Shown: positions 29,439-38,317 of the stretch, one piece after another
Layout of the letters: each line of letters begins with the position of its first letter
Numbering within the stretch: the stretch's first letter is position 1
NCBI RefSeq assembly: GCF_014191255.1
Contig: NZ_JACHWH010000001.1
Span: 930,001 to 994,000, forward strand
Length of the DNA stretch: 64,000 nucleotides
Reading direction: 5' to 3'
Source of the DNA: Amycolatopsis bartoniae
GTDB lineage: Bacteria; Actinomycetota; Actinomycetes; Mycobacteriales; Pseudonocardiaceae
The notes under the pieces: generated by a model
Databases searched by the model: none
What the model was told of the DNA's origin: nothing
Seen by the model: the letters and a program-made list of their open reading frames with translations, nothing else
Translations under genes and position numbers: made by a program

Positions 29439-30666
29439 GGCGCACCTCGATGTCTCCCGCTCCCTGTGACACGTTCAGGTCGATCTGCGGCCCGCCGCGG
29501 CCGTCGGTGCCGAGGTCCTCGCCGCGCACCGGCCCGCGGTTGATCCCGTCGCTGCGGCCGCCGAGGCAGTCGACGTTCCCGGCGTCGATCTCGCACGTGT
29601 ACCGCACGTCCGCGGTCTCCGGCACGACGACCGTCGTCCTCCCCGCACCGGCGCGGACGGTCGTGGTGACGGGCGTCCCCGCGGGCAGGCGCGTCAGGTC
29701 CAGTCGCATGTCGCCCGCGGTGTGCTCGTACACCGGCAGCACCTCGGCCGCCGTCGCGGGCGAGGCGTCGACGTCGCCGAACCCGCCCCGGTACTCCGTC
29801 ACGGGCACCGACGTGAGCACCACCCCGGCGATGGACAGCGGCACCGCGAGCGCGATCAGCCCCCGCCCGCCGCGGACGAACGCGCCCGTCACCAGGCCGA
29901 TCCCCAGCGTCCCGAGCACCAGGCCGACGATGTGCTGCACGGAGAACCAGTCCACGCCGAGTGCCGCCCCGGCCGCCCCGCCACCGGCCACCAGCAGCGC
30001 GGCACCGAACGTCGCGACACCGACCTTCGATCGCTCACGACGGCGGCGGCGTGGTCTGGGTGGCTCCGGCGGCGGGCTGTAGGCGGACTGGGGGTCCGGC
30101 AGGTCCCAGGCCAGCGGGGCCGCGCCCAGTGGGTCGGTCACCGCCGGGCCGGATGTGGACGTCGGGTAGGTCATGGTCTCCTCCACGGGTGCGACCGGCC
30201 GGTTGTCCTGGCCACGGCTTCGGTGCAGCAGGTAGAGCGCGGTGACCAGCAGGGCAAGGCCGATGATGCCGCCGCCGTCGAACCAGCCCCAGCTGCTGGA
30301 GAACGCCCAGCTGGCGAGCGGGAAGAACGCGATGATCAGCACGATCGCGAAGCCCCTCGACACGGAGCTGCGACCCCGGCCGATGAGCGACTCGAACGCC
30401 GAGACCTCGTCGCCCTCGCCGGCGAAGAACAGCCAGCCCAGCACGTACAGCACCAGTCCGATCCCGCCGAACACGCCCGCGGCCACGAACGCCACCCGCA
30501 CGATCACCGGGTCGATGCCGTACCGGTTGCCGATCGCGGCCGCAACGCCGGCCACCTTGCGGCCCCGCGCCGGCCGCCGGGGCCTGCTGGCCCAGAAGTC
30601 CTTGATCGTCTCTTCGAAACCGCTCAGGCCGGAGACCTTGCCCTGCTGGTCCGTTCCGCCACTCAT
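29431..30666 (-). CDS. PspC-domain multi-pass membrane protein with C-terminal adhesin-like sheet domain
   Basis: About 411 residues. A PspC domain (residues about 32-85: GRKVAGVAAAIGNRYGIDPVIVRVAF ... LYVLGWLFF in pieces) is followed by several membrane helices, a Pro/Arg-rich cytoplasmic linker ([17 protein letters not shown]) and three more helices. The soluble C-terminal domain is rich in beta strands (DMRLDLTRLPAGTPVTTTVRAGAGRTTVVVPE in pieces), similar to the LiaF/DUF2154-type domain of envelope-stress regulators. It is divergent from a histidine kinase that also has a PspC domain, so the two probably monitor the envelope together. The start at 30666 has a weak ribosome site; 30678 is possible. 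Confidence 0.85.
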   Translation of the reverse strand: MSGGTDQQGKVSGLSGFEETIKDFWASRPRRPARGRKVAGVAAAIGNRYGIDPVIVRVAFVAAGVFGGIGLVLYVLGWLFFAGEGDEVSAFESLIGRGRSSVSRGFAIVLIIAFFPLASWAFSSSWGWFDGGGIIGLALLVTALYLLHRSRGQDNRPVAPVEETMTYPTSTSGPAVTDPLGAAPLAWDLPDPQSAYSPPPEPPRPRRRRRERSKVGVATFGAALLVAGGGAAGAALGVDWFSVQHIVGLVLGTLGIGLVTGAFVRGGRGLIALAVPLSIAGVVLTSVPVTEYRGGFGDVDASPATAAEVLPVYEHTAGDMRLDLTRLPAGTPVTTTVRAGAGRTTVVVPETADVRYTCEIDAGNVDCLGGRSDGINRGPVRGEDLGTDGRGGPQIDLNVSQGAGDIEVRRG

Positions 30667-30781
30667 GGGAACGAGCATCGGCCATCGCCGGGCCCCGCAC
30701 ATCGGGGAACCTCCCGGATATCCGCGATCAGGGCTTTTCCCTGATGATTCCGGCCCGCTGTCGTGTGACCATGGGGAAACC

Positions 30782-32074
30782 ATGGAAGACGTGCAGGAGA
30801 AGGCCGTGACGCGGGTGCCGCCGAGCGCGCTCGCGGAGCCGGAAGGGCCGCCGAAGCTGTACCGGCACCGGGCGAACCGCGCGGTCGCCGGGGTTGCGGC
30901 CGGGCTGGCCGAACACCTCGGCGTCCGGGTGCTGTGGGTCCGGGCGGTGTTCGCCGTGCTCGCCGCATTCGGCGGCGCGGGGCTGCTGGCCTACGGGCTG
31001 CTTTGGGTGTTCGTGCCGCAGAAGTCCGGTGAGGACGCGTCGCGCCCGAGCTCGCCGAAGGAACGCCAGCAGGCGATCGGCCTGCTCGTGCTGGGCATCG
31101 GGCTCGCCGTCGGCGGCAGCACCTTCTCCGGCGCGATCAGCGGCTGGGTCGCCGTGCCGCTGGCCGTCGCGCTGGTCGGTGCCGCGGTGGTGTGGCGTGA
31201 GGCCGACGAGTCGCAGCGGCGCCGCTGGCGGGCGGGGGCCCGCTCCGGTGTCGCGGAGGTGGTGCTCGGCGGCGGTGGCTGGTCCGCGGTGGTGCGCATC
31301 CTGGCCGGGGTGGCGCTGGTCATCACCGGCATCGGTGTGGTGGTGCTCCGCAGCGGCAGCTTCGACCAGGTGCAGTTCGCGCTCATCGCGGTGGTCGCGA
31401 CGCTGGTCGGGGTCGCCGTGCTGACGATCCCGTTCTGGCTGCGCATGGTCCGCGACCTCGGCGAGGAGCGCCGCGCCCGCATCCGGACGGAGGAACGCGC
31501 GGAGATCGCCGCCCACCTGCACGACTCGGTGCTGCAGACGCTCGCGTTGATCCAGAAGCAGTCCGACGCGCCGAAGGAGGTCGCGCGGCTGGCGCGTGGG
31601 CAGGAACGGGAGCTGCGTGGCTGGCTGTACGGGCCTTCGGGGTACGGCGGGAAGAAGGCGCTCACCGAGGACGGCGGCCGCCTGTCCGCGGCGATCGCCA
31701 CCGCGTGCGGTGAGGTCGAGGACGCCTTCGCGATCTCGGTGTCGCAGGTCGTCGTGGGGGACGCGGACCTGGACGAGCCGCTGTTGGCGCTGGTGCAGGC
31801 GGCGCGGGAGGCGATCGTGAACGCGGCCAAGCACGCGGGCGTCGAGGAGGTCAGCGTGTACGCCGAGGCGGAGCCCACAGCGGTCACGGTGTTCGTGCGC
31901 GACCGGGGCAAGGGCTTCGACCCGGAGGAGGTGTCGGAGGACCGGCATGGCCTCGCGGACTCGATCCGGGGCAGGATGGAGCGCAACGGCGGTACGGTCC
32001 GGCTGCGCACGGCGCCGGGGGACGGAACGGAAGTGCAGCTGGAAATGCCGATCAAGACGGGAAGCAACGCATGA
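30782..32074 (+). CDS. PspC-type sensor histidine kinase
   Basis: 430 residues. The N-terminal PspC module (about 25-82: LYRHRANRAVAGVAAGLAEHLGVRVLWVRAVF in pieces) is followed by further helices (about 97-140 and 168-222). The cytoplasmic HisKA_3 domain has the phosphoacceptor His247 in HLHDSVLQTL, and the HATPase has AREAIVNAAKHAG, VRDRGKGFD and HGLADSI. This is the NarL-partner class of kinases (PspC-LiaS-like). Its stop overlaps the response-regulator ATG. The antiparallel PspC gene suggests a shared envelope-stress regulon. Confidence 0.92.
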   Translation: MEDVQEKAVTRVPPSALAEPEGPPKLYRHRANRAVAGVAAGLAEHLGVRVLWVRAVFAVLAAFGGAGLLAYGLLWVFVPQKSGEDASRPSSPKERQQAIGLLVLGIGLAVGGSTFSGAISGWVAVPLAVALVGAAVVWREADESQRRRWRAGARSGVAEVVLGGGGWSAVVRILAGVALVITGIGVVVLRSGSFDQVQFALIAVVATLVGVAVLTIPFWLRMVRDLGEERRARIRTEERAEIAAHLHDSVLQTLALIQKQSDAPKEVARLARGQERELRGWLYGPSGYGGKKALTEDGGRLSAAIATACGEVEDAFAISVSQVVVGDADLDEPLLALVQAAREAIVNAAKHAGVEEVSVYAEAEPTAVTVFVRDRGKGFDPEEVSEDRHGLADSIRGRMERNGGTVRLRTAPGDGTEVQLEMPIKTGSNA

Positions 32075-32730
32075 CTGAGACACCGGTGACCGTCTTCCTG
32101 GTCGACGACCACGCGTTGTTCCGCGCCGGGGTGCGCACGGAGCTGGAGTCGATCACCGACGAGGTGCGCGTGGTCGGCGAGGCGGGCTCGGTGGCCGAGT
32201 CGGTCGCGGGCATCGTCCGCACCAAGCCGCAGGTCGTGCTGCTGGACGTGCACATGCCTGACGGCGGTGGCGCGGAGGTGCTGCGGCGGGTGCGACCCGA
32301 GCTGCCGGACGTCGTGTTCCTGGCGCTTTCGGTGTCCGACGCCGCGGAGGACGTCATCGCCGTCATCCGTGCCGGCGCCCGTGGTTACGTCACCAAGACG
32401 ATCTCGTCGAAGGAGCTCGTCCGCGCCATCACGCGGGTCGCCGACGGGGACGCGGTGTTCTCGCCGCGGCTGGCCGGGTTCGTGCTCGACGCGTTCGCCG
32501 ACCGGCCCGGCTCGGCGCCGATCAGCGACCCCGAGCTGGACCTGCTCACCCCACGCGAGCGGGACGTCCTGCGGCTGCTGGCGCGCGGGTACGCGTACAA
32601 GGAGATCGCCTCGGAGCTGTTCATCTCGGTCAAGACGGTTGAGACACACGTGTCGAGCGTGCTTCGCAAGACACAGCTGTCGAACCGGTACGAGCTGTCG
32701 CGCTGGGCTTCGGACCGCCGGCTCGTCTGA
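32071..32730 (+). CDS. NarL/LuxR-family response regulator
   Basis: 219 residues. The receiver domain has the acidic pair D12-D13, phosphoacceptor D59 in VVLLDVHMP and the conserved Lys in VTKTISSKEL. The C-terminal HTH is LTPRERDVLRLLARGYAYKEIASELFISVKTVETHVSSVLRK in two parts. It is coupled to the PspC kinase by ATGA overlap, so it is the cognate regulator. The final 101 bases overlap, on the opposite strand, the tail of the DMT transporter gene. Confidence 0.94.
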   Translation: MTETPVTVFLVDDHALFRAGVRTELESITDEVRVVGEAGSVAESVAGIVRTKPQVVLLDVHMPDGGGAEVLRRVRPELPDVVFLALSVSDAAEDVIAVIRAGARGYVTKTISSKELVRAITRVADGDAVFSPRLAGFVLDAFADRPGSAPISDPELDLLTPRERDVLRLLARGYAYKEIASELFISVKTVETHVSSVLRKTQLSNRYELSRWASDRRLV

Positions 32731-33586
32731 CCCTGGTGAGCGCCACCCCGGCGAGCACCACCACCATGCCGGCGAGCACGCGGAGGTTGAGCTGCTCGTG
32801 CAGGAAGACCGTGCCGAGCAGCACCGACACCACGGGCATCAGGTAGCCGACCATCGACGTCGCCACCGCGCCTTCGGTGGCCATCAGCCGGTAGTTCAGC
32901 GCGAACGCGATGCCGGTGGAGAAGACGCCGAGCACGAGGATCGCCACCAGGGCGACCGGGCTCAGGTGCACCGGTTCGGCACCGCCCGCCGGCATCGCGA
33001 GCACCAGGAACCCGGAGGCGAGCAGCATCTGCGCGCCCGCGAGCGCGACCGGCGAAGACCCGGTGCCGGACAGAAACCGGCTTTCGTAGGCATAGACGAA
33101 GCCGTAGCTCGCCGACGCCGCGACGCACGCGAACGCGCCCCAGCTGAGCAGGCCGCTCGCCTGCCACGGCGCGAAGATCACCACCACGCCCAGCAGGCCG
33201 ACCGCCAACCCGGCCAGCCGCGGTCCGCCGAGGTTGCGGTCGATCCCGAACGCGAACACCGCGACGAGTGTCCACAGTGGAGTGGTCGAGTTGATGACGC
33301 CGGTGATGCCGGAGCTCACCGTCTGCTCGCCCACCGCGAACAGCAGGAACGGCAAGGCGTTGTGGAACAGGGCCGCGACCGCGAGGTGCCCCCACAGTCG
33401 TCGGGACGGCAGCCGGTCGCGCTGGGCGTAGCAGATCACCACCAGCACGGCGGCGCCCAGCACCAGCCGTGCCAGCACGAGCTGGACCGGCGTGAAGGCC
33501 CCCAGCGCCAGCTTGATCCACAGGAAGCTCGATCCCCACATCAGCGCGAGCGCGCCCAGTCGCAACAGTGTTTTCGTCTCTCCCAC
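32630..33586 (-). CDS. EamA/DMT-superfamily transporter
   Basis: 318 residues with ten predicted membrane helices arranged as two EamA repeats (ALALMWGSSFLWIKLAL near the start, GVFSTGIAFALNYRLMATEGAVATSMVGYLMPVVSVLLG in pieces in the second half). Such proteins export amino acids or metabolites. The last 33 residues (GGPKPSATARTG...) are a soluble, low-complexity tail encoded antisense to the response regulator. They look like readthrough after loss of an earlier stop. It is divergent from a LysR gene that probably controls it. Confidence 0.88.
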   Translation of the reverse strand: MGETKTLLRLGALALMWGSSFLWIKLALGAFTPVQLVLARLVLGAAVLVVICYAQRDRLPSRRLWGHLAVAALFHNALPFLLFAVGEQTVSSGITGVINSTTPLWTLVAVFAFGIDRNLGGPRLAGLAVGLLGVVVIFAPWQASGLLSWGAFACVAASASYGFVYAYESRFLSGTGSSPVALAGAQMLLASGFLVLAMPAGGAEPVHLSPVALVAILVLGVFSTGIAFALNYRLMATEGAVATSMVGYLMPVVSVLLGTVFLHEQLNLRVLAGMVVVLAGVALTRVRRAGGPKPSATARTGSTAVSCEARSTRVSQPS

Positions 33587-33609
33587 GCAGCCAGGTTGCC
33601 GCCGGGGAG

Positions 33610-33658
33610 CTGTAAGGACAAGCGAAATAAACTACAGGACACCTACAGGAAAACTGTA
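33610..33658 (-). promoter_or_regulatory. Putative LysR operator region (TACAG/CTGTA repeats)
   Basis: The AT-rich gap contains the palindrome TACAGGAAAACTGTA (33644-33658), another TACAG at 33633-33637 and CTGTA at 33610-33614. Such half-sites between a LysR gene and its divergent target are the usual arrangement for autoregulation and activation. Confidence 0.5.
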
Positions 33659-33712
33659 CGCGCCAGCCCCTCGCCCGACCGCCACCCCTCAACGAGGCGC
33701 GTTGCGCCGCAG

Positions 33713-33718
33713 TACCCT
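33713..33718 (+). promoter_or_regulatory. Leaderless -10 box for the LysR gene
   Basis: TACCCT lies 6 bases before the ATG at 33725. Confidence 0.5.
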
Positions 33719-33724
33719 CTCCGA

Positions 33725-34621
33725 ATGCTCGACGTCCGCCGCCTGCAGATCCTGCGGGCCGTGATCACCAGCGGGTCGATCACCGCCGCCGCGCGCAACC
33801 TGGGCTACACGCCGTCCGCGATCAGCCAGCAGCTCGCCACGCTCGAACGCGAAGCAGGCGTCGAGCTGCTGGAACGCGTCGGCCGCGGCGTGCGGCCGAC
33901 CCCGGCCGGGGCGCTGCTGTCGGAGCACGCCGAGACGCTCAGCGCCCAGCTGTGCAAGGCGGAAGCGGAGCTGGCGGAACTCAAGGCGGGGCACACCGGG
34001 CGGCTGGCCGTCCGATACTTCGCGACGGCCGGAGCCGCGCTGGTGCCGCCCGCGGTCGCGGCAGTCCGGCGCGAGTTCCCCGGAATCCAGCTGGACCTGA
34101 AGCTGCGCGAGCCGTACGAGTCCATCCCCGAGGTCGAGGCGGGCGAGGCCGACGTCGCGATCGTCGTGTGGCTGGGGGAGTGGCGCGTGAAGACGGCGGA
34201 GCTGGTCCACCTGCTCGACGACCCGTACCGCGCCGCGCTGCCCCGCACGCACCCGCTGGCCGGCCAGCGCGTGATCGACCTGGCCGACCTGCGTGACGAG
34301 CAGTGGGTGGGCACCGAGGGCACGCCCGGCCCGTGCCGCGACACGCTGATCGCCGCCTGCGCGGCCGCGGGTTTCGCGCCGAACTTCGTGCTGGAGTGCG
34401 AGGACTACCAGACCGCGCAGGGCTTCGTCGCCGCCGGACTGGGCATCAGCCTCGTGCCGCTGCTCGGCCTCGGCTCGCCGCATCCGGGAGTGGTGCTCAA
34501 GCGCATCCGGCGCCCGGAGCCGACCCGTTCGATCCACGCCGCGGTGGCCACTCGCGCCGCGAGCCAGCCCGCGGTCCGCCACCTGCTGGAGACCCTCCGC
34601 GCGGCACCCGCCGCGGCCTGA
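33725..34621 (+). CDS. LysR-family transcriptional regulator
   Basis: 298 residues. The N-terminal winged HTH (DVRRLQILRAVITSGSITAAARNLGYTPSAISQQLATLEREAGVELLER in pieces) is followed by a periplasmic-binding-like effector domain (TGRLAVRYFATAGAALVPPAVAAVRREFPGIQLDLK). It is divergent from the DMT exporter with a palindromic gap between, so it is likely to regulate that transporter in response to its substrate. The effector is unknown. Confidence 0.9.
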   Translation: MLDVRRLQILRAVITSGSITAAARNLGYTPSAISQQLATLEREAGVELLERVGRGVRPTPAGALLSEHAETLSAQLCKAEAELAELKAGHTGRLAVRYFATAGAALVPPAVAAVRREFPGIQLDLKLREPYESIPEVEAGEADVAIVVWLGEWRVKTAELVHLLDDPYRAALPRTHPLAGQRVIDLADLRDEQWVGTEGTPGPCRDTLIAACAAAGFAPNFVLECEDYQTAQGFVAAGLGISLVPLLGLGSPHPGVVLKRIRRPEPTRSIHAAVATRAASQPAVRHLLETLRAAPAAA

Positions 34622-34625
34622 ACCG

Positions 34626-35591
34626 TCAGAGGAACAGCAGCTGCGTGATCCCGATCCCGATCGCCGCCGCGCACAGCACGGCGCCCACGGTGAGGATCAG
34701 CGTCCGCACGCGCTGGGGCGTCAGGTGGATCAACGGCTGCTTCGTGACCACGGGCTGCGGCGGCGGGGGCTGCACGGGCCAGACCGCGGGCACCGTCGGC
34801 AGGGCGGGCGCGGTCGGCGGGATGAACGCCGTCTGCCTGCCCTGGGTGATGGCCTGGAACGAGGTGATGCTGTCCGACAGCGTCGGCCGCGACAACGGGT
34901 CCTCGCGCAGCAGCTTCATCAACGCACCGCTCAGCTGGCCCGCGCGCTGCGGCTGGCGCAGGGGGCCGGTGCCGTCCTCGCCGTACGGCGGCACGCCCTC
35001 CACCGCGTGGTACAGCGTGGCGCCGAGGGAGAACGCGTCAGCGGTGGGATCGGGCGGCGCGCCCCGCGTGACCTCCGGCGCCCGGAACGCGGGGTTCGGT
35101 CCGCCGCCCGTGATGCCGATGTCGGTGACCTTCACGCCGCCGTCGTCGGCCAGCAGCACGTTGCCCGGTTCGAGGTTGCGGTGCAGGACCCCGACCCGGT
35201 GCGCGGCCGAAAGCGCGGACGCCAGCTGGATGCCCAGGTACGCCGCCTGCTCGGGCGTCAGCGCGCCGTGCTCGGTGAGGAAGTCCGTCATGTTGCGGGA
35301 CGGCACGTACTCCATCGTCAGCCACGCGTCCGGCCCGTCGCGGACCACGTCGTAGACGGTGATCACGCAGTTGTGCAGCACCCGGGTCGCGGCGCGGCCC
35401 TCCTGCAGGGCGGTGTTGATCGCCTGCTCCGTCCGCGCGGGGTCGAGGCCGGGCTGGATGTACATCCGTTTCGCGGCGATCGTCCGGTGCAGGAGCAGGT
35501 CGTAGGCCAGCCACACGATGCCGGCGCGGCCACGGCCGATCGGCTGGTCCAACCGGTACCGGCCGCCGACCACTGCGCCCTCAGTACCCAC
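34626..35591 (-). CDS. Ser/Thr protein kinase-like protein, predicted pseudokinase
   Basis: 321 residues: a protein-kinase fold (10-265), a Pro-rich linker and one membrane helix (about 298-320) with almost no outer domain. The glycine loop is GRGRAGIV and the ATP lysine is K41. In the catalytic loop HRDLKPxN has become HRNLEPGN, so the base Asp139 is Asn and the Lys141 position is Glu; DFG is DIG (157-159). Loss of the catalytic base predicts little or no phosphotransfer. The next gene on the same strand is an intact kinase, suggesting a scaffold or allosteric partner. Confidence 0.85.
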   Translation of the reverse strand: MGTEGAVVGGRYRLDQPIGRGRAGIVWLAYDLLLHRTIAAKRMYIQPGLDPARTEQAINTALQEGRAATRVLHNCVITVYDVVRDGPDAWLTMEYVPSRNMTDFLTEHGALTPEQAAYLGIQLASALSAAHRVGVLHRNLEPGNVLLADDGGVKVTDIGITGGGPNPAFRAPEVTRGAPPDPTADAFSLGATLYHAVEGVPPYGEDGTGPLRQPQRAGQLSGALMKLLREDPLSRPTLSDSITSFQAITQGRQTAFIPPTAPALPTVPAVWPVQPPPPQPVVTKQPLIHLTPQRVRTLILTVGAVLCAAAIGIGITQLLFL

Positions 35592-35637
35592 AACACCCTC
35601 TCGTCGTACCGGTCAGTTACTCGCCCAGCGAGGAGCC

Positions 35638-37134
35638 TCAGCCGTTGCCCCCACCGGCGCCACCTGAGCCATCGTCGCTCGTGGTGGTGGTGGGACTTGG
35701 CTTTGAGCTGGACTGCGCACTCGACGTCGGCTGCTTCTTCGAAGAGCTGGTCGACGTCTCACCCGTGGGTTCCTCGGCCGCGGTGGACCGGTGCGACGAG
35801 CTGGTCTTCGTCGACCTGGTCGCCGTCGCCGACTCGGTCTCCGACGGCGCCGCGGACTCCGTGGTGAGCACCGAAGAGCTGGTCGGCGCGGGCGGGGGGA
35901 CCACCGGCTGGTTGTCGGTGATCTTGCTGTCGCCGTTGTTCGGCCCGTTGAACAGCCAGATGCCCAGCGCGACGAGCGCGATCACGACGACCGCGCCGAT
36001 CGCCGCGGGCACCTTCCACTTCCCGGGCCGCTCGTCCTCGTCCACGTCGGCGGCCGGCTCCTCGCCGTCGGCGTACCCGGCGGGGACGGCACGCGTACGG
36101 CCGTCGTAGTCCTCCGTCGGATAGGCCGCCGTGGCGCCGTAGCCGTCCTCGGCGTAGTCGTCCTCGTAGTCGTCGTAGAAGTCGTCCTGCCGCGTGCCGC
36201 CCAGGTTGCCACTGAACGCGCGGGTGGCCGCGGCACCGGCGGCAGCGCCCGCCGCGAGCGCGCCGGGCGAAGCGACCCTCGTCGCGTCCGCGGGGCCGCC
36301 CAGCGGGGTCTCCCCGCGCGCCACGGCGGACAGCAGCTCCTCGGACTCCTCGGCCGTCGGCCGGTGCTTGACGTCCGGGTGCAGCATGACGGCGAGCACG
36401 CTGGCCAGTGGCCCGGACTGCCGGGGCGGGTTGATCTGCCCCGCCGCAACGGCGTGCAGCAGGCTCAACGTGTTCTCGCTGAGCCCGAACGGCGGCTGCC
36501 CCTCGCACGCGGCGTACAGCGTCGAGCCGAGGGAGAACACGTCGGACTCCGGCCCCGGTTCGCCACCGATGGCCACCTCGGGCGCCAGGTACGCGGGGGT
36601 GCCCGCGATCATGCCGGTCTTCGTGACCGTGACGTCGTCCTTGGCCCGCGAGATGCCGAAGTCGGTGATCTTCACGACGCCGTTGTCACCGAGCAGGATG
36701 TTGCCCGGCTTGATGTCGCGGTGCACGATGCCGACCGCGTGCGCCTCCTTGAGCGCGGCCGCGATCTGGGTGCCGATGCTCGCCACCTCCGGCGGCGGCA
36801 GCGTCTTGCGCTCGCGCAGCAGGTCGGCGAGGCTCGTGGACGGCAGGTACTCCATCACCAGGCACGGGTGCCCGTTGTCGTCGGTGACCACGTCGAACAC
36901 GGTGATGGCGTTGGGGTGGTGCAGGCGGGCCGCGATCCGCCCCTCGCGCATGGTGCGCTGCTTGGCGTCCTCCGCCTCGTGCGGGTCCAGCCCCGGCTGG
37001 AGCAGGAGCTGCTTGATCGCGACGGTGCGGGCGAGGACCTCGTCGTGGGCCTGCCAGACCGCACCCATGGCTCCGGTGCCGATCCGCCGGACCACGCGGT
37101 AGCGGCCGGCGACCAGGCGGCCTTCGTCGCTCAC
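35638..37134 (-). CDS. Membrane Ser/Thr protein kinase (PknB-like)
   Basis: 498 residues. The cytoplasmic kinase domain (10-270) has all key residues: GTGAMGAVW, K41 in VAIKQ, HRDIKPGN (D140), DFG (158-160) and APE. A long acidic Tyr/Asp-rich juxtamembrane segment (DDFYDDYEDDYAEDGYG) precedes one membrane helix near 395-415. The outer part is a short Ser/Thr-rich tail (about 75 residues) without PASTA domains. The GTG at 37134 has GGAGG upstream. The downstream pseudokinase and upstream membrane proteins on the same strand may be partners or substrates. Confidence 0.93.
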   Translation of the reverse strand: MSDEGRLVAGRYRVVRRIGTGAMGAVWQAHDEVLARTVAIKQLLLQPGLDPHEAEDAKQRTMREGRIAARLHHPNAITVFDVVTDDNGHPCLVMEYLPSTSLADLLRERKTLPPPEVASIGTQIAAALKEAHAVGIVHRDIKPGNILLGDNGVVKITDFGISRAKDDVTVTKTGMIAGTPAYLAPEVAIGGEPGPESDVFSLGSTLYAACEGQPPFGLSENTLSLLHAVAAGQINPPRQSGPLASVLAVMLHPDVKHRPTAEESEELLSAVARGETPLGGPADATRVASPGALAAGAAAGAAATRAFSGNLGGTRQDDFYDDYEDDYAEDGYGATAAYPTEDYDGRTRAVPAGYADGEEPAADVDEDERPGKWKVPAAIGAVVVIALVALGIWLFNGPNNGDSKITDNQPVVPPPAPTSSSVLTTESAAPSETESATATRSTKTSSSHRSTAAEEPTGETSTSSSKKQPTSSAQSSSKPSPTTTTSDDGSGGAGGGNG

Positions 37135-37322
37135 GCGACCTCCTTCGGGGCTGTCTTGCAGGGCGCGGCACAGTTCCGCCTGCCCGGAGCGTATGCACAT
37201 GTCCCGATCCCGCGGGACCGGTTCAGCCGAAGCCAGCTCGTGACAAGGCTAGGGTGCTCACTCTTCGCACATACACTCGGCACGCTTCGGGGCGCCTGTC
37301 GGTTGCCTGCTATGGCGGAAGA

Positions 37323-38204
37323 CTACAGCTGCTCCGCGGACAGCAGGACGGCCTTGGAGATCACGTTCCGCTTCCCTCCGGTCACCGTGAGCACCTGCGT
37401 GACCCGCAGCTGCGTGCCGTCGTGCTGGTGCATCGTCACGACCGCGCGGACCGTGCCGTCGGGCTGCACCTCGACGTCGTTCACGTCGACCCCCGTCATG
37501 GAGCTCCACGCGCGGACGAGGTCGCCCGGCTCGTCCCCGGCGAGGTCGGCAGTGAGCATGGCCAGCGCGTCCTCCGGGTGCGGCGACACCATGCGCTGGT
37601 AGAACTGCTCGACCAGCGACACCTTGTCGTCGTCGGTCGCCTGCGCGGAGCTGGTGGCCGAGGTAGTGCCCGCCGGGCCGTTCGCGGTCGGCTGCGTCTG
37701 CGCGACCGGAACCTGCGAGGTGGCGACCACGTCGTCCCGGTGGCTCGGCGCCGTACTGCCGGTGGACCGGGACGAGCCCTGGACGTTGGGCACGAAACCG
37801 CCGAGCGCGGCAGCCCCGGTGATCTGCGGGGCGGCGGGAGCCGCGGCCGCACCGGTGTCCGGCCGCTGGCGGGTCAGCATGGCGGACGCCACGACCGCGC
37901 CCACGAGCAGGGACGCCGCGGTGGTGAGGCCCGCGAGCTTCGCGACCTTGGACAGCCTGCTCTCCGGCTCGCGCGGGGGTTCGTCCTCGCGCTTCGCCTG
38001 GACGCGGGGCGGCGGCAGGAAGGTGCGTGGTTCGCGCACGGGCTCGGTGGCGAGGTAGGTGTCTTCGACCAGCTCGAAGTCGAGCTCCTGTGCCGACAGG
38101 AGGTCCTCGACGGTGAGGGCGTCCGGCGTGCGCCGGGATCGCCGCCGATCGTGCACGACTCTCATGGCCTCTGTTCCGGTAGATCGGGTTCTCTGCTCGT
38201 TCAT
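37323..38204 (-). CDS. Single-pass membrane protein with outer NTF2-like domain (paralogue 1)
   Basis: About 293 residues (ATG 38204; ATG 38165 is possible). The cytoplasmic part is basic then acidic (residues 1-100), followed by one membrane helix near 105-125 (KLAGLTTAASLLVGAVVASAM). Outside come a low-complexity Ser/Thr/Ala linker and a globular domain of about 95 residues (SLVEQFYQRMVSPHPEDALAMLTADL ... VVTMHQHDGTQLRVTQVLTVTGG). That end domain is related to the end of the next gene. No catalytic motif is visible. Confidence 0.75.
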   Translation of the reverse strand: MNEQRTRSTGTEAMRVVHDRRRSRRTPDALTVEDLLSAQELDFELVEDTYLATEPVREPRTFLPPPRVQAKREDEPPREPESRLSKVAKLAGLTTAASLLVGAVVASAMLTRQRPDTGAAAAPAAPQITGAAALGGFVPNVQGSSRSTGSTAPSHRDDVVATSQVPVAQTQPTANGPAGTTSATSSAQATDDDKVSLVEQFYQRMVSPHPEDALAMLTADLAGDEPGDLVRAWSSMTGVDVNDVEVQPDGTVRAVVTMHQHDGTQLRVTQVLTVTGGKRNVISKAVLLSAEQL

Positions 38205-38317
38205 CAGCCAACCGGGGCAAGTCGTTACCGGCCACCCTGGATCGGTGGACAGCCGCCAGGACACGACGAACGGCATCCCGCGTCACCCGACTGGCGCAAC
38301 GGCAGGTCCGGCCGGGG

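Noticed and set aside
37240-37262. Forward -10-like TAGGGT upstream of the kinase gene
   Set aside because: No plus-strand gene follows it; the sequence is common by chance in this genome.
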